Of a stretch of DNA of 64,000 nt, positions 11,128-19,921 are shown in pieces. The notes below the pieces were generated by a model. That model ran no database searches. It worked only from the letters and a program-made list of their open reading frames with translations, and was not told where the DNA came from. A program made the translations under genes and the position numbers. The DNA comes from Flavobacterium sp. (GTDB lineage: Bacteria; Bacteroidota; Bacteroidia; Flavobacteriales; Flavobacteriaceae), in the NCBI GenBank assembly GCA_016718345.1, contig JADKDN010000002.1:1-64000 (forward strand). Direction: 5' to 3'. Numbering within the stretch: the first letter of the stretch is position 1; every line of letters starts with the position of its first letter.

Positions 11128-11182
11128 AAATAACTGTTTTATAATTAGGTACTTTGCTAGTGTTAACCAAGTACTTACTATT

Positions 11183-11733
11183 ATGAAAAAATCAATTAAA
11201 TTATTAGTCGTAACAGCATTGATAGCTGTTATTGGATGTAAAAAAACGGATGAGATTGTTGCCCCCTCGAATGACACTACAATAACACAAGCTCCAGGAC
11301 AAGAAGAAGTGAAAGATGACACATCAAATCAAATATTGTTCAAGTTGCTATTGGCAGTAAAGATCACACTACTTTAGTTGCCGCTGTAAAAGCTGCTGGA
11401 TTAGTAACCTCATTGTCTAATGCTGGTCCATTTACCGTTTTTGCTCCAACCAATGCAGCATTTGATAAACTTCCTGCGGGCACTGTTGACGATTTATTGA
11501 AACCTGAAAACAAAGAAAAACTAACCAATATATTGGGATATCATACTTATGTTGGCACTTTAAAAACAGAGTATATGCAAGACGGTCAAGAATTTGATAT
11601 GGTTTTTGGTGGAAAAGTAAAAATCACAAAAAAAGATGACAAAACCTTTGTGAATGGATCCGAAATTGTTGCTTCTATTCCAACTTCAAATGGAATAATT
11701 CATGTAATTGGTGATGTTTTACTCCCTAAATAA
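11183..11733 (+). CDS. Fasciclin (FAS1)-domain lipoprotein (one frameshift)
   Basis: About 183 codons. It has a signal peptide with lipobox VIGC (Cys19), a short acidic/polar linker, then a single FAS1 domain from about residue 55 to the end (TLVAAVKAAGLVTSLSNAGP, FTVFAPTNAAFDKLPAGTVD, LGYHTYVG, GIIHVIGDVLLPK). FAS1 domains usually mediate adhesion or protein-protein contact; the role here is unknown. The frame breaks near 11330 (CAAATATTG should be CAAAATATTG, giving SNQNIVQVAIGS). An operator of the nos-type lies about 63 bp upstream, so it probably belongs to the same anaerobic regulon. A hairpin terminator follows. Confidence 0.88.
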
Positions 11734-11768
11734 TTTAATTATTAATTCAATATAATTTCTTTTTAATT

Positions 11769-11800
11769 AAAAGCATGAATCATCGTAATTCATGCTTTTT
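11769..11800 (+). terminator. Terminator after the fasciclin gene
   Basis: 12-bp stem (11769-11780 with 11788-11799, AAAAGCATGAAT core), 7-nt loop, T run. It is roughly symmetric and could also serve the convergent nrdG operon. Confidence 0.8.
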
Positions 11801-11885
11801 TAATGTAGTAGGTTCTATTCATTCCCGATTTGCAGAACATTTCTCTTTCAGAAACCGAAGATTTGTTTAAATGTTGAATATAAAA

Positions 11886-12566
11886 TTAATTTCTACAAAT
11901 GACATTAAAACTCAATGATGGCAACCAATTCTTTTCTTGAACTCTATCTGAAAAAGGCAAATCACTTAGGGTTGTAACATTATTCTTAAAAGACTGAATA
12001 AAATAGTTTCCAGTATAATTCTTCGAATTAAGATACCGCATCATTTCATTCAATTTATTAGCTGAAATTAATCTTGAATGATATGTAGTTCTTATTTCAA
12101 ATTTCACATCACTTTGTAGAAGAATTTCGAAAGATTTTTCAAATTGTGGAAATAAATCAGATTTAGTTATTTGTTGAAAATTGCTTTTAGTCCCCTTAAA
12201 ATCCAATGCAACGTAGTCTATAAGATTACTCTTGATTAATTGCTTCAAAACGTTCGGATTTGAACCATTTGTATCAATTTTTATCAAAAAACCCAACTCT
12301 TTAATTGTTTTAATTTGATCTAAAATATTTTTATGAATTAAACATTCTCCTCCACTAAAAACAACAGCATCGAGTAATCCCTGTCTAGATTTTAAAAAAG
12401 AAATTGCTTCAGAAAAAGTGGTAGTTCCTTTTCCTAAAACAATTTCTGGATTATAGCAGTAAAGACAACGCATATTACAACCTGCATACCAAAAAATACA
12501 AGCTGATTTATCAGGATAATCCAAAAGCGTAAATGGAGTAATATTGTAAATGGGTTTGCTTAACAC
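11886..12566 (-). CDS. nrdG: Anaerobic ribonucleotide reductase activating protein (radical SAM)
   Basis: 226 aa, intact. NrdG uses a 4Fe-4S cluster and S-adenosylmethionine to make the glycyl radical in NrdD. The cluster motif CxxxCxxC appears as AGCNMRCLYCYNPE near residues 29-42, with the GGE-like SAM motif VVFSGGECLI near 70. The start is GTG at 12564-12566, overlapping the nrdD stop (GTGTTAA), so translation is probably coupled. It forms an operon with nrdD, and probably ric, upstream. Confidence 0.93.
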   Translation of the reverse strand: MLSKPIYNITPFTLLDYPDKSACIFWYAGCNMRCLYCYNPEIVLGKGTTTFSEAISFLKSRQGLLDAVVFSGGECLIHKNILDQIKTIKELGFLIKIDTNGSNPNVLKQLIKSNLIDYVALDFKGTKSNFQQITKSDLFPQFEKSFEILLQSDVKFEIRTTYHSRLISANKLNEMMRYLNSKNYTGNYFIQSFKNNVTTLSDLPFSDRVQEKNWLPSLSFNVICRN

Positions 12567-14820
12567 TTACATTCTTTGAAATAACTTCGTTGTTTATGCT
12601 CCCCTTTTTTACCAATATTAAAACTCTCTACAGGACGATGGTATCCCATTACCCTAGTATAGACCAGGCATTTGGTTCGTAAATGTTGATTCTCTTCTAA
12701 TACTTCATTCGTTTTGTTTTCATAAATTGAGTTGTTTTGATGTTCTATAATTTGTTCGTCACATTTTGGGCAAAATTCGTGTTCTCCATTTAAATAACCA
12801 TGTATTGGGCAAACGCTAAACACAGGAGTTACTGTTATATAGGGTAATTTGAATTAGGTTAAAACCGTTTTACAAAGTTTTTACAAGCTTCTGGCGAACT
12901 AATTCGTTCATTCATGTACAAATGCAAAACGGTTCCACCGGTATATTTACACTGTAATTCATCTTGAATTAGTAATGCTTCAAATGGATCTTGCGTAAAA
13001 TCTACAGGAATTTGCGAACTATTGGTGTAATAAATATTTTCATCTTGACCCGCTTGAAAAATGTTTGGAAATCTTTTTTTATCTTCTTTAGCAAAACGAT
13101 AGGTTGTCCCTTCCGCTGGAGTGGCTTCAAGGTTGTAGAGATTACCCGTTTGCTCTTGAAATTCTTTCATTCTACTTCGAATGTAATCAAGAATCTCTAC
13201 ACAAAACTCGTTTCCAAAAACGGTCGTAATATCATCATTATCATTTGTAAAATTACGAACCATTTCATGCATTCCGTTAACTCCAATGGTTGAAAAATGA
13301 TTTCTGAAATGAGGCAAATATCTTTTTGTATATGGATATAATCCCCTATCGTACATTTCTTGTATAAAAACTCTTTTTTTCTCTAATGTTGATTTAGCAA
13401 TTTCCATCAATCGATCCAATTGGTTGAAAAGTTCTTTTTTGTTGCCTCCAAACAAATAACCCAAACGTGCCATGTTGATGGTAACAACTCCAATACTCCC
13501 TGTCATTTCAGCACTCCCGAAAAGGCCGTTCCCTCGTTTTAGCAATTCTCTCAAATCAAGCTGTAAACGGCAACACATACTACGAACAGCATTTGGTTTG
13601 TAAGCATTTTCGTTTTCAACTTTATTACCATTATTATCTAATTTATACTGACTTCCAATAAAGTTTTGAAAATAGGAAGATCCTATTTTTGCGGTGTTTT
13701 CAAAAAGTAATGTTGTGTTTTCTCCATTCCAATCAAAATCTTCTGTAATGTTTACTGTTGGAATTGGAAAAGTAAAAGGTTGACCATTCGCATCACCTTC
13801 GGTCATAACAGTGTAATAGGCTTTATTTATCAAATTCATTTCATTTTGAAAATGTTCATAGCGCATTTCCGTTAATGAAACAACCCCTCTTTCTTTAGCG
13901 CGAATTAATAAGTCATTACTAGTACCATTTTTAAACAAATGTTGGTCATTTCTAGTGGGAATTTGCTCTTTCAAATCTGTTGGAACAACCCAATCCAAAG
14001 TTATATTGGTAAATGGTGATTGTCCCCATCTGGCAGGAACATTTAAATTATAAACAAAACTTCGAACTGCTTTCAACACCTCATCAAAAGATAAATTATC
14101 TTTAAAAACATAAGGCGCCAAATAGGTGTCAAACGAACTAAAAGCCTGTGCTCCTGCCCATTCACTTTGCAGAATACCTAAAAAATTCGCCATTTGACCA
14201 AGAGCTTCTCTAAAATGAGAAGGTGGTTTACTTTCAACACGACCTCGAACTCCATTAAAACCATCGTTTAGTAAAACTCTAAGGCTCCATCCTGCGCAAT
14301 AGCCCGTTAAACAATCTAAATCATGAATATGAATATCTCCGTTTCGGTGTGAGTATCCTTCTTCTTTCGAATAGACTTTGTCTAACCAATAATTTGCAAT
14401 GATTTTTCCTGCAACGTTATTGACCAAACCTGCATTAGAATAAGATGTATTTGCATTGGCATTAATTCTCCAATCCGTTTGCGAAATATATTCTTCAATA
14501 GTTTGTGTACTGTCTACATAAGTGGTATCGTCATTTAATCCTTGAATGTGCTCACGTTGTAACTTTCTGGTGTGACGATACAACATAAACGAACGCATTA
14601 CTGCAAAATATTCCTTTTGAAACAGCATTTTTTCAATAATATCTTGAATTTCTTCTACCGCCCAAGTATCCTTATTTTTAATAATTTTGATTACATTTTC
14701 AAAAACACTCTTGTCGTATGGAACCGAGACACTTGCAAAACTTTTCTCAATAGCATCTTTAATTTTATAACTCTGAAAAGGTTTATAATCACCATTCCTT
14801 TTAATAACATATTTCTCCAT
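12560..14820 (-). CDS. nrdD: Anaerobic (class III) ribonucleoside-triphosphate reductase (frameshifted near the C-terminus)
   Basis: About 753 codons. It makes deoxynucleotides without oxygen, using a glycyl radical. There is an N-terminal ATP-cone (residues about 1-90, KRNGDYKPFQSYKIKDAI), then the ten-stranded barrel (GYSHRNGDIHIHDLD; FSSFDTYLAPYV; FPIPTVNIT; SMCCRLQLDLRELLKRGNGL). The last about 87 residues are in another frame and carry the Zn-binding CPIHGY/CPKC and C..C cysteines and the glycyl-radical motif RVMGY. The join at 12824-12860 needs two or more indel corrections (KNFVKTVLTNSNYPYITVTP). Anaerobic DNA synthesis fits a denitrifying or fermenting lifestyle. It is 39 bp downstream of ric and likely co-transcribed. 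Confidence 0.93.
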
Positions 14821-14859
14821 AAGACAGTTTTTTTTGTGTTTTACATTTTCTAAAATCTA

Positions 14860-15588
14860 TTATAAAATTGAAAATCGTTCCTCCAATTCTTTTGCTTTAT
14901 GAAACAAAATATTGTTTTCCAGATGAATGTGTTTGTGTAAATCTTGTTCATATTCTTTGAGCATAGCAAAAGTTACTTTGTAAGTTTCACAAGCATCATT
15001 TGGTGGAGTATAATTGCTGGTTAATTCAGAAATTTTAGCAAATAAATCACCCTCAGCTTCGTGGTCGTGTTTTAACATCGCAATTGGATTGTCTACAGTT
15101 CTAAAATCTGGTTGCTGGATGGTTTGATTATTTTTTATTGCCAAAGCCATTGTTTTAATAAATGGAAACAAAATCACTTCCTCTTTTTGCAAATGATTTA
15201 GTAATTCTATTGCACTGATTTTGAATAAATTGTTGATTTCGAACAATTCGGGATGTCTATCGCCATGAACTTTGCATAATTTATCCAAATACATCAATAA
15301 AACTGGTGTTTTTTCTTGAATATATTCGTGATGGGTTTCTAGAATGTAATCAATTAATAAATTAGGAGAGAATGATTTAAAATCGATTCCTACTGAAGAA
15401 TTTGAATGTAAAATCACATTAATTTCACTTTGAATTTGATGTACATCCAAACCTTTTGTTAGACAAACTTCACCAAGTGTTTTATTGCCTTTACAACAAA
15501 AATCAATTTTATATTTTGAGAAAAGCGCTGCAGTTCTAAAATCTTGCGCTACATATTCTCCAACTGTTGTTTTTTCTAGGGTGTTCAT
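14860..15588 (-). CDS. ric: Iron-sulfur cluster repair di-iron protein Ric (ScdA/YtfE family)
   Basis: About 242 aa, intact. Ric proteins repair Fe-S clusters damaged by nitric oxide or peroxide, using a hemerythrin-like di-iron site in the cytosol. The N-terminal DUF542 shows KIDFCCKGNKTLGEVC near residue 30; the hemerythrin part shows ETHHEYI, KVHGDRHPELFEI, HLQKEEVILFPFI, LKHDHEAEGDL and HIHLENNILFHKA. I take the second ATG (15588, MNTLEKTTVGEY) as start because the family begins there. A nos-type operator centred 58 bp upstream suggests control by the DNR-like regulator. It heads a likely ric-nrdD-nrdG operon. Confidence 0.93.
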   Translation of the reverse strand: MNTLEKTTVGEYVAQDFRTAALFSKYKIDFCCKGNKTLGEVCLTKGLDVHQIQSEINVILHSNSSVGIDFKSFSPNLLIDYILETHHEYIQEKTPVLLMYLDKLCKVHGDRHPELFEINNLFKISAIELLNHLQKEEVILFPFIKTMALAIKNNQTIQQPDFRTVDNPIAMLKHDHEAEGDLFAKISELTSNYTPPNDACETYKVTFAMLKEYEQDLHKHIHLENNILFHKAKELEERFSIL

Positions 15589-15638
15589 AGTACTATTAGT
15601 TATATGATACAATATTAATCGTATTCAACACAACAAAA

Positions 15639-15654
15639 TATGAGTTAAATCATA
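15639..15654 (-). promoter_or_regulatory. Crp/Fnr-type operator before ric
   Basis: The plus strand reads TATGAGTTAAATCATA; one mismatch to TATGATTNNAATCATA. Its centre is about 58 bp upstream of the ric start. A minus-strand TAATATTG (15610-15617) resembles the -7 element. Confidence 0.6.
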
Positions 15655-15812
15655 TTCGGAAAGATTTTTTAATAAATGAACTTTCTCAAAAGAACATCTA
15701 AGGTTACAGTAACAATCTGAATTGCTAACAGCTAAAACCGAAGTATAAAAAGACTAACATCCACCAACCAAAATGCAGATGAATGAACGATGAATTGTCA
15801 GGAAAACATAAC
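15655..15812. other. Intergenic spacer between the truncated haemoglobin and the ric operator
   Basis: About 160 bp with no gene-like reading frame and no clear terminator. The nos-operon transcript could run through it. Confidence 0.4.
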
Positions 15813-16184
15813 TTATGTAATAGTTTTGTACATCATTACAGCCGAAATATTTAATGCTCTGTTTTTAATTTCATCAGCTTTTGCACCAACAAAAAGGGCA
15901 TCAACAGTTTGGCAAAAAAGTTGATTCCAATGTTCAAAATGTTCCTGAGTTATTGTGCTTTTTTGATGCAATTCTTTATGAACAACCATTGGACTTCCAC
16001 TGTAATTGGCTGAATAGAATAATATATTTTCCCAAAAATCATACATTTTAGGCAAATGTGATTCCCAGTTTACCATGGCTACATCATTGAAAAAATAACC
16101 AATAACTTTGTCTGTTTTCACTTTGTCATAAAACGCATTTATCAACTTTTCAATATCTTTCCTATTTCTAATATCCGTTTTCAT
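15813..16184 (-). CDS. Group III truncated haemoglobin
   Basis: 123 aa, intact. It has the 2-on-2 globin layout: DIEKLINAFYDKVKTDKVIGYFFNDV (N-terminal helices), SHLPKMYDFWENILFY (helix C-E with the Trp-Glu signature), and the proximal-His helix ITQEHFEHWNQLFCQTV. Group III truncated globins bind O2 and NO; roles in NO detoxification or oxygen handling are proposed. It begins 3 nt after the nosY stop, so it is the last gene of the nos operon. This placement supports an NO-related task alongside N2O reduction. Confidence 0.92.
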   Translation of the reverse strand: MKTDIRNRKDIEKLINAFYDKVKTDKVIGYFFNDVAMVNWESHLPKMYDFWENILFYSANYSGSPMVVHKELHQKSTITQEHFEHWNQLFCQTVDALFVGAKADEIKNRALNISAVMMYKTIT

Positions 16185-16187
16185 TGT

Positions 16188-16955
16188 TTACAAATCTTTG
16201 TTTTTAAATTTTTTAAGCGAAATATAAAACGGAATAATTGCCCATAAGCAAAGCAATAAAAATGAAGCTACTAAGCCTGAAAATGTTCCAAAAAAATCTT
16301 TAAAAATAGCTCCAGTATATCCCATCATCGCCGAAATATCAAGATGCAATAATATTTGTATTCGAGCTAAATCTATAGGACTTAATGCTGTTATACCTAC
16401 CATAGCATTTTCTATTGGATACTCTTGAAATTGAAATAATAAAAACAAAACCATCCCATCAAAAATTAAAGCAAAATACAGCCAGGTCATTATGGCAATT
16501 CCAATTCCTTTAGCTTTATCACGTGTAAGGATGGAACTCAAAAAAGCCAAAGCGACAAAAATCACCGAAATCAAACTCCCAACAACAACCATCATCAAAC
16601 CTATGCTATCTGGGGCATTTATCAATAATGGAATTCCAGCTCCTACTCCAAAAGCCAGAACCATTGAAATGGACAATCCGAAAAATAAACTCAGCCATAT
16701 TTTGATTCTCTTTATAGGTTGACTCAATAACAACTCAATAAATTCAGCACTGTTATAAATGTAAATGGTTGAAAAAAGTATGGAAACCAGAGGCACAGTA
16801 AACAAAATTATATTTAAGATAGTCAATAATCCTTTCGAAGAATTATCTTATAAGGCAAAGGAACTCCATGACAATAGTGCCATAATTAGAGCATAAGCCA
16901 AAACAATTTTATTCTTTAAAATGTCAAGTAATATGATTTTTATTATTCTATTCAT
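16188..16955 (-). CDS. nosY: NosY: ABC transporter permease of nitrous oxide reductase maturation (one frameshift)
   Basis: About 256 codons with six predicted membrane helices. NosY is the membrane partner of the NosF ATPase; with NosD it drives assembly of the CuZ copper-sulfur site of NosZ in the periplasm. The start ATG at 16953-16955 overlaps the nosF stop by 8 nt. The first about 35 residues (MNRIIKIILLDILKNKIVLA) are in another frame and join the rest near 16850. Helices seen: TILNIILFTVPLVSILFSTI, LSLFFGLSISMVLAFGVGAG, LMMVVVGSLISVIFVALAFL, GIAIMTWLYFALIFDGMVLF, and a C-terminal pair. Confidence 0.9.
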
Positions 16956-17661
16956 TTCCTTTATTCTTTAAAATTTTAGCAATCGATTTAGAGATTTTAT
17001 TCTCATTGGTTTCCGATTTCAAATCAGCCACTTTTTTATGAAAATGAACTTTCCCGTCTTGCATAAAAATAATTTCAGTAACTAAATCATCCAATTCACT
17101 CAATAAGTGTGAAGTAATCAAAATCAGTTTGCCTTTTTCTTTTTCCCGAATAATTTTTTCTTTTAAAATTTCTGATGCCAATGGATCTAAACCTGCCGTT
17201 GGCTCATCTAAAATCAGCACCTCTGGATTAAACAAAAAAGCCAATGCTGCACTAACTTTTTGAGTTGTCCCTCCAGAAAGAGTTCGCATTTGTTTTAAAA
17301 ACATCTTTTCTAATTCAAAAGCATTTATCAAATCTTCATCCAATGCCTGATCTGAATTCCGAATTTTTTTTATCATTTCGACGATTTGACCGATAGTCAT
17401 ATTATCTGGATAACGTCCTATTTGAGGCATATAGCCAATATTTTCTCGGTATAAATAATCCCCAAAAATTGATTTATTATTAAATTCTACTGAGCCTGAA
17501 TCGGGTATAACCATACCAAGAATAGACTTAATTAAAGTCGTTTTCCCGCAACCATTAGGGCCGATTAATGCAATGCATTCTCCTTTATGAAAAGAAAGGT
17601 TGATGTTTTGCAACACTTCATGTTTACCAAACTTTTTGCTACATTTTTTTATTTCAATCAT
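16948..17661 (-). CDS. nosF: NosF: ABC transporter ATPase for NosZ maturation
   Basis: 237 aa, intact. Walker A GPNGCGKTTL (about residues 33-42), Q-loop in GYMPQIGRYPDNMTI, signature LSGGTTQKV and Walker B VLILDEPTAGLDP followed by the H-loop TSHLLSELDD are all present. It powers the NosFY(D) complex that supplies sulfur or assembly help for the CuZ centre. Its ATG overlaps the nosD stop (ATGA) and its stop overlaps the nosY start, so the genes are tightly coupled. Confidence 0.95.
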   Translation of the reverse strand: MIEIKKCSKKFGKHEVLQNINLSFHKGECIALIGPNGCGKTTLIKSILGMVIPDSGSVEFNNKSIFGDYLYRENIGYMPQIGRYPDNMTIGQIVEMIKKIRNSDQALDEDLINAFELEKMFLKQMRTLSGGTTQKVSAALAFLFNPEVLILDEPTAGLDPLASEILKEKIIREKEKGKLILITSHLLSELDDLVTEIIFMQDGKVHFHKKVADLKSETNENKISKSIAKILKNKGNE

Positions 17662-18890
17662 AATGGCAAAGACTTCATTAATGGTGTATTGTCTATAAAA
17701 TTATCTGGTGTTATGCTAGGCAAAACTTTTTCAGATTTGTCTAAAAGCGTTATCATAAAACTTCTAAAAAGCAACATTGATGATGGATTTTTTTCAGTCA
17801 ATACTGCAAACAAACTCAATGGATGATAGGGCACGTCACCTGTCCCGTTTTTGTCTAAATCATATCCTTCATATTTATCCCAATAGTTGCTATTGAAAGT
17901 GTTTAAAACCAAGCTTCCATTGGTACTAATATCAAATGTATTTCCTAAAAAATTATTACTTACCAATTCGTTATCCATACAACTGGCTTGAATTTTATTG
18001 CCCAACCATTAGACTCAAAACATTTCTTCTCATTTTTATCCTCGAAGTACCTTCCATGTATATTGCGAAGTATTCTTATAAAATGATTATTAAAAAATGT
18101 AACCATCCGAAATTTCTTTAAGCAATAGTCCATATGCAGAATCACCCCAATTTTCTTCAAAAGTATTATTAAACATTTTAAACTTTTCGAAAACATTACA
18201 GCTACACCCTGCTCCATTATTTTTAAACAAATTAGAAATGTAAGAATCATCGTTGTGAGAACATAAAATGCAATCCGTATCGTATATTTCGATCAGATAT
18301 ATTTCTCCATATCAATGAATTGGTTACAAATTCAAAATAAATACCATCTCGATGCCCTCTATATTATTTGCAATGATTTGAAGATTGTCGCTTTTCCAAC
18401 AATGGATTCCGTTACCAATTAGTTGTTCTTCTTTTCCCAAAAGCAATAATCGTATTGCCTTTTTATGATACAATTTTACAATTTTGAAGATAAATTCCAA
18501 AAAAATTGTCTTGAAATAATTATTAATAATGCCAACATATTGCTTGTTATACACTTTAATTCCGCATGGATCATCTAGTGTTGCAAAACCGATTCGTATA
18601 ATTTTAATTCCTTGAACTAAAACACTATCTGCTTTGATAGATAAAACTTCATACTTTTTTTGACCATCAAGAATTGGAAGATTTTTTCCAATGAAAACTA
18701 TTTTTTTATCTATTACAATAGTGCCTTCTTTGTATATTCCACTATTTACAATAATGGTGTCGCCGTCTTTTGCAATGGCAATGGCTTGTTTGATTTTTTT
18801 TATGGGATAAGCTGTCCCAACATAAATTGTAGTAGCATTTACTGTTTGAAACAAAAAAAGAGAAAGTAAAATGTAAAAAACATTCCTCAT
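17658..18890 (-). CDS. nosD: NosD: periplasmic beta-helix copper-cluster assembly protein (several frameshifts)
   Basis: About 411 codons after correction. A signal peptide (FLFQTVNAT) is followed by right-handed parallel beta-helix repeats of the CASH/NosD type (IKQAIAIAKDGDTIIVNSGI; GIHCWKSDNLQIIANNIEG) and the distinctive NosD C-terminus NSNYWDKYEGYDLDKNGTGD then VPYHPLSLFAVLTEKNPSS. NosD delivers or scaffolds Cu/S for CuZ assembly with NosFY. At least four breaks lie between 17990 and 18370, so the copy as written encodes only fragments. It starts within the nosL stop (ATGA) and ends within the nosF start. Confidence 0.9.
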
Positions 18891-19301
18891 TTAATATTTA
18901 TGATTTCATCCCAAGTTATGGTTGGGCTTTAGTTTTCAATGATAGACTTTCCTGTTTCATCATTACAAAAATGCGGCTATATTTCCTCCCATTGGGCTAA
19001 TAAATTCCTCTTTTTAAAAAAAGGCTTTTCAGCAAGAATCAATTTAGTTGGGTTGCATAGTCATTGACATATAAAAGGATTTAAATTTTACGTTCATTTT
19101 TCTTTGATATATCTTATCATACAAGACATATCATCAAATTTATAAAATCTACCTTTTTAAGTGATTACTTCGCAGCAAATGGAATTGAAATTGTCATTTT
19201 ACAAAATCGCATGAATCGACATTAAATTTAATTGGTTTTGGTTCTTTTGGACCACAAGAAATAAAAACTAATAAAAAAACAATGGTAAACCTATTTTTCA
19301 T
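18887..19301 (-). CDS. nosL: NosL: copper chaperone lipoprotein (heavily frameshifted)
   Basis: About 138 codons reconstructed by hand; no single frame is open through it. It begins MKNRFTIVFLLVFISC (lipobox ISC), then SCDFCKMTISIPFAAK, where restoring one T (TTTTG to TTTTTG) yields the family's CxxCKM copper-binding motif. Then come FYKFDDMSCMIRYIKE, AEKAFF, and EEFISPMGGNIAAFCNDETG with ITWDEIINIK at the end: the NosL C-terminal SPMG..AF signature. NosL binds Cu(I) and supplies NosZ. The stop TGA (18887-18889) overlaps the nosD ATG. At least four indels are needed. The gene ahead of it runs into its frame because one T appears missing from its stop. Confidence 0.8.
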
Positions 19302-19305
19302 AGAA

Positions 19306-19821
19306 TTAAAATTCGATTTGTTAAACTTATATTCTTTTATAACAATAAAGAAAAGTAATATTCCTGCTGCGGTTAGCATCCATCCGCCCGTATCCGGTAT
19401 TGAATAAGCACCAAAGTTAAGCAATTGTTTGTACCCAATAAGTGGTGGTTGATAAGCCATTCCCGGTACTTTTATAGCCGCATTTGGATCTAGATTATGA
19501 CCATATTCATAATTCCATCTGTAAAAATCGATACCAGCAAAAATAACAAAAAGAACGAAGAAAATAAAAATGTTCGAACCGCTTTTCTTTTGCAACGACA
19601 TCTGCATGCAATGTTTTCATTCCAATATAATGATTCAGGCCATTGATAATTTCAACATTTCCACCTAAGGCATTAGAGTATATAAGCAACTTTAATCCTT
19701 CCGGATATTGAGGTGCATCTAAATCAATTTGCCAAATAGGAACAAAAATAGATATTACCAAACAAACTGCACTGAGCAACAATAAGGCTCTTGACAAATT
19801 AGATAATTGGGATGTTTTCAT
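19306..19821 (-). CDS. Conserved three-helix membrane protein between nosZ and nosL (frameshifted)
   Basis: About 170 codons. Helix 1 is RALLLLSAVCLVISIFVPIW, followed by an outside-type segment (DAPQYPEGLKLLIYSNALGG; GLNHYIGMKTLHAD). The frame shifts between 19575 and 19607, then SGSNIFIFFVLFVIFAGIDF (helix 2), YEYGHNLDPNAAIKVPGMAY QPPLIGYKQ and a last helix GGWMLTAAGILLFFIVI. My recollection is that clade II nos clusters often carry such a gene beside nosZ. Its role is unknown; the extracytoplasmic conserved His/Tyr/Pro residues may matter for metal or electron delivery. The stop is inferred near 19306-19308 if one T is missing. A central stretch may also be deleted at the frame break. Confidence 0.7.
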
Positions 19822-19921
19822 ATATTTATTTATTTAAAAAAGGGAGCAATTAAACTTGTCTCCTTATGTATTAAATTTATTTTTTGCTGAAGCAGACAAA
19901 TTTGTTTACCCAAACTAAATG
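19822..19921. other. Spacer between nosZ and the membrane protein gene
   Basis: 100 bp. No gene and no convincing terminator; read-through from nosZ is likely. Confidence 0.4.

Noticed and set aside
19106..19132. Inverted repeat GATATATCTT/AAGACATATC
   Set aside because: It lies inside the reconstructed nosL coding region (YKFDDMSCMIRY) and has one mismatch; best explained by coding sequence.
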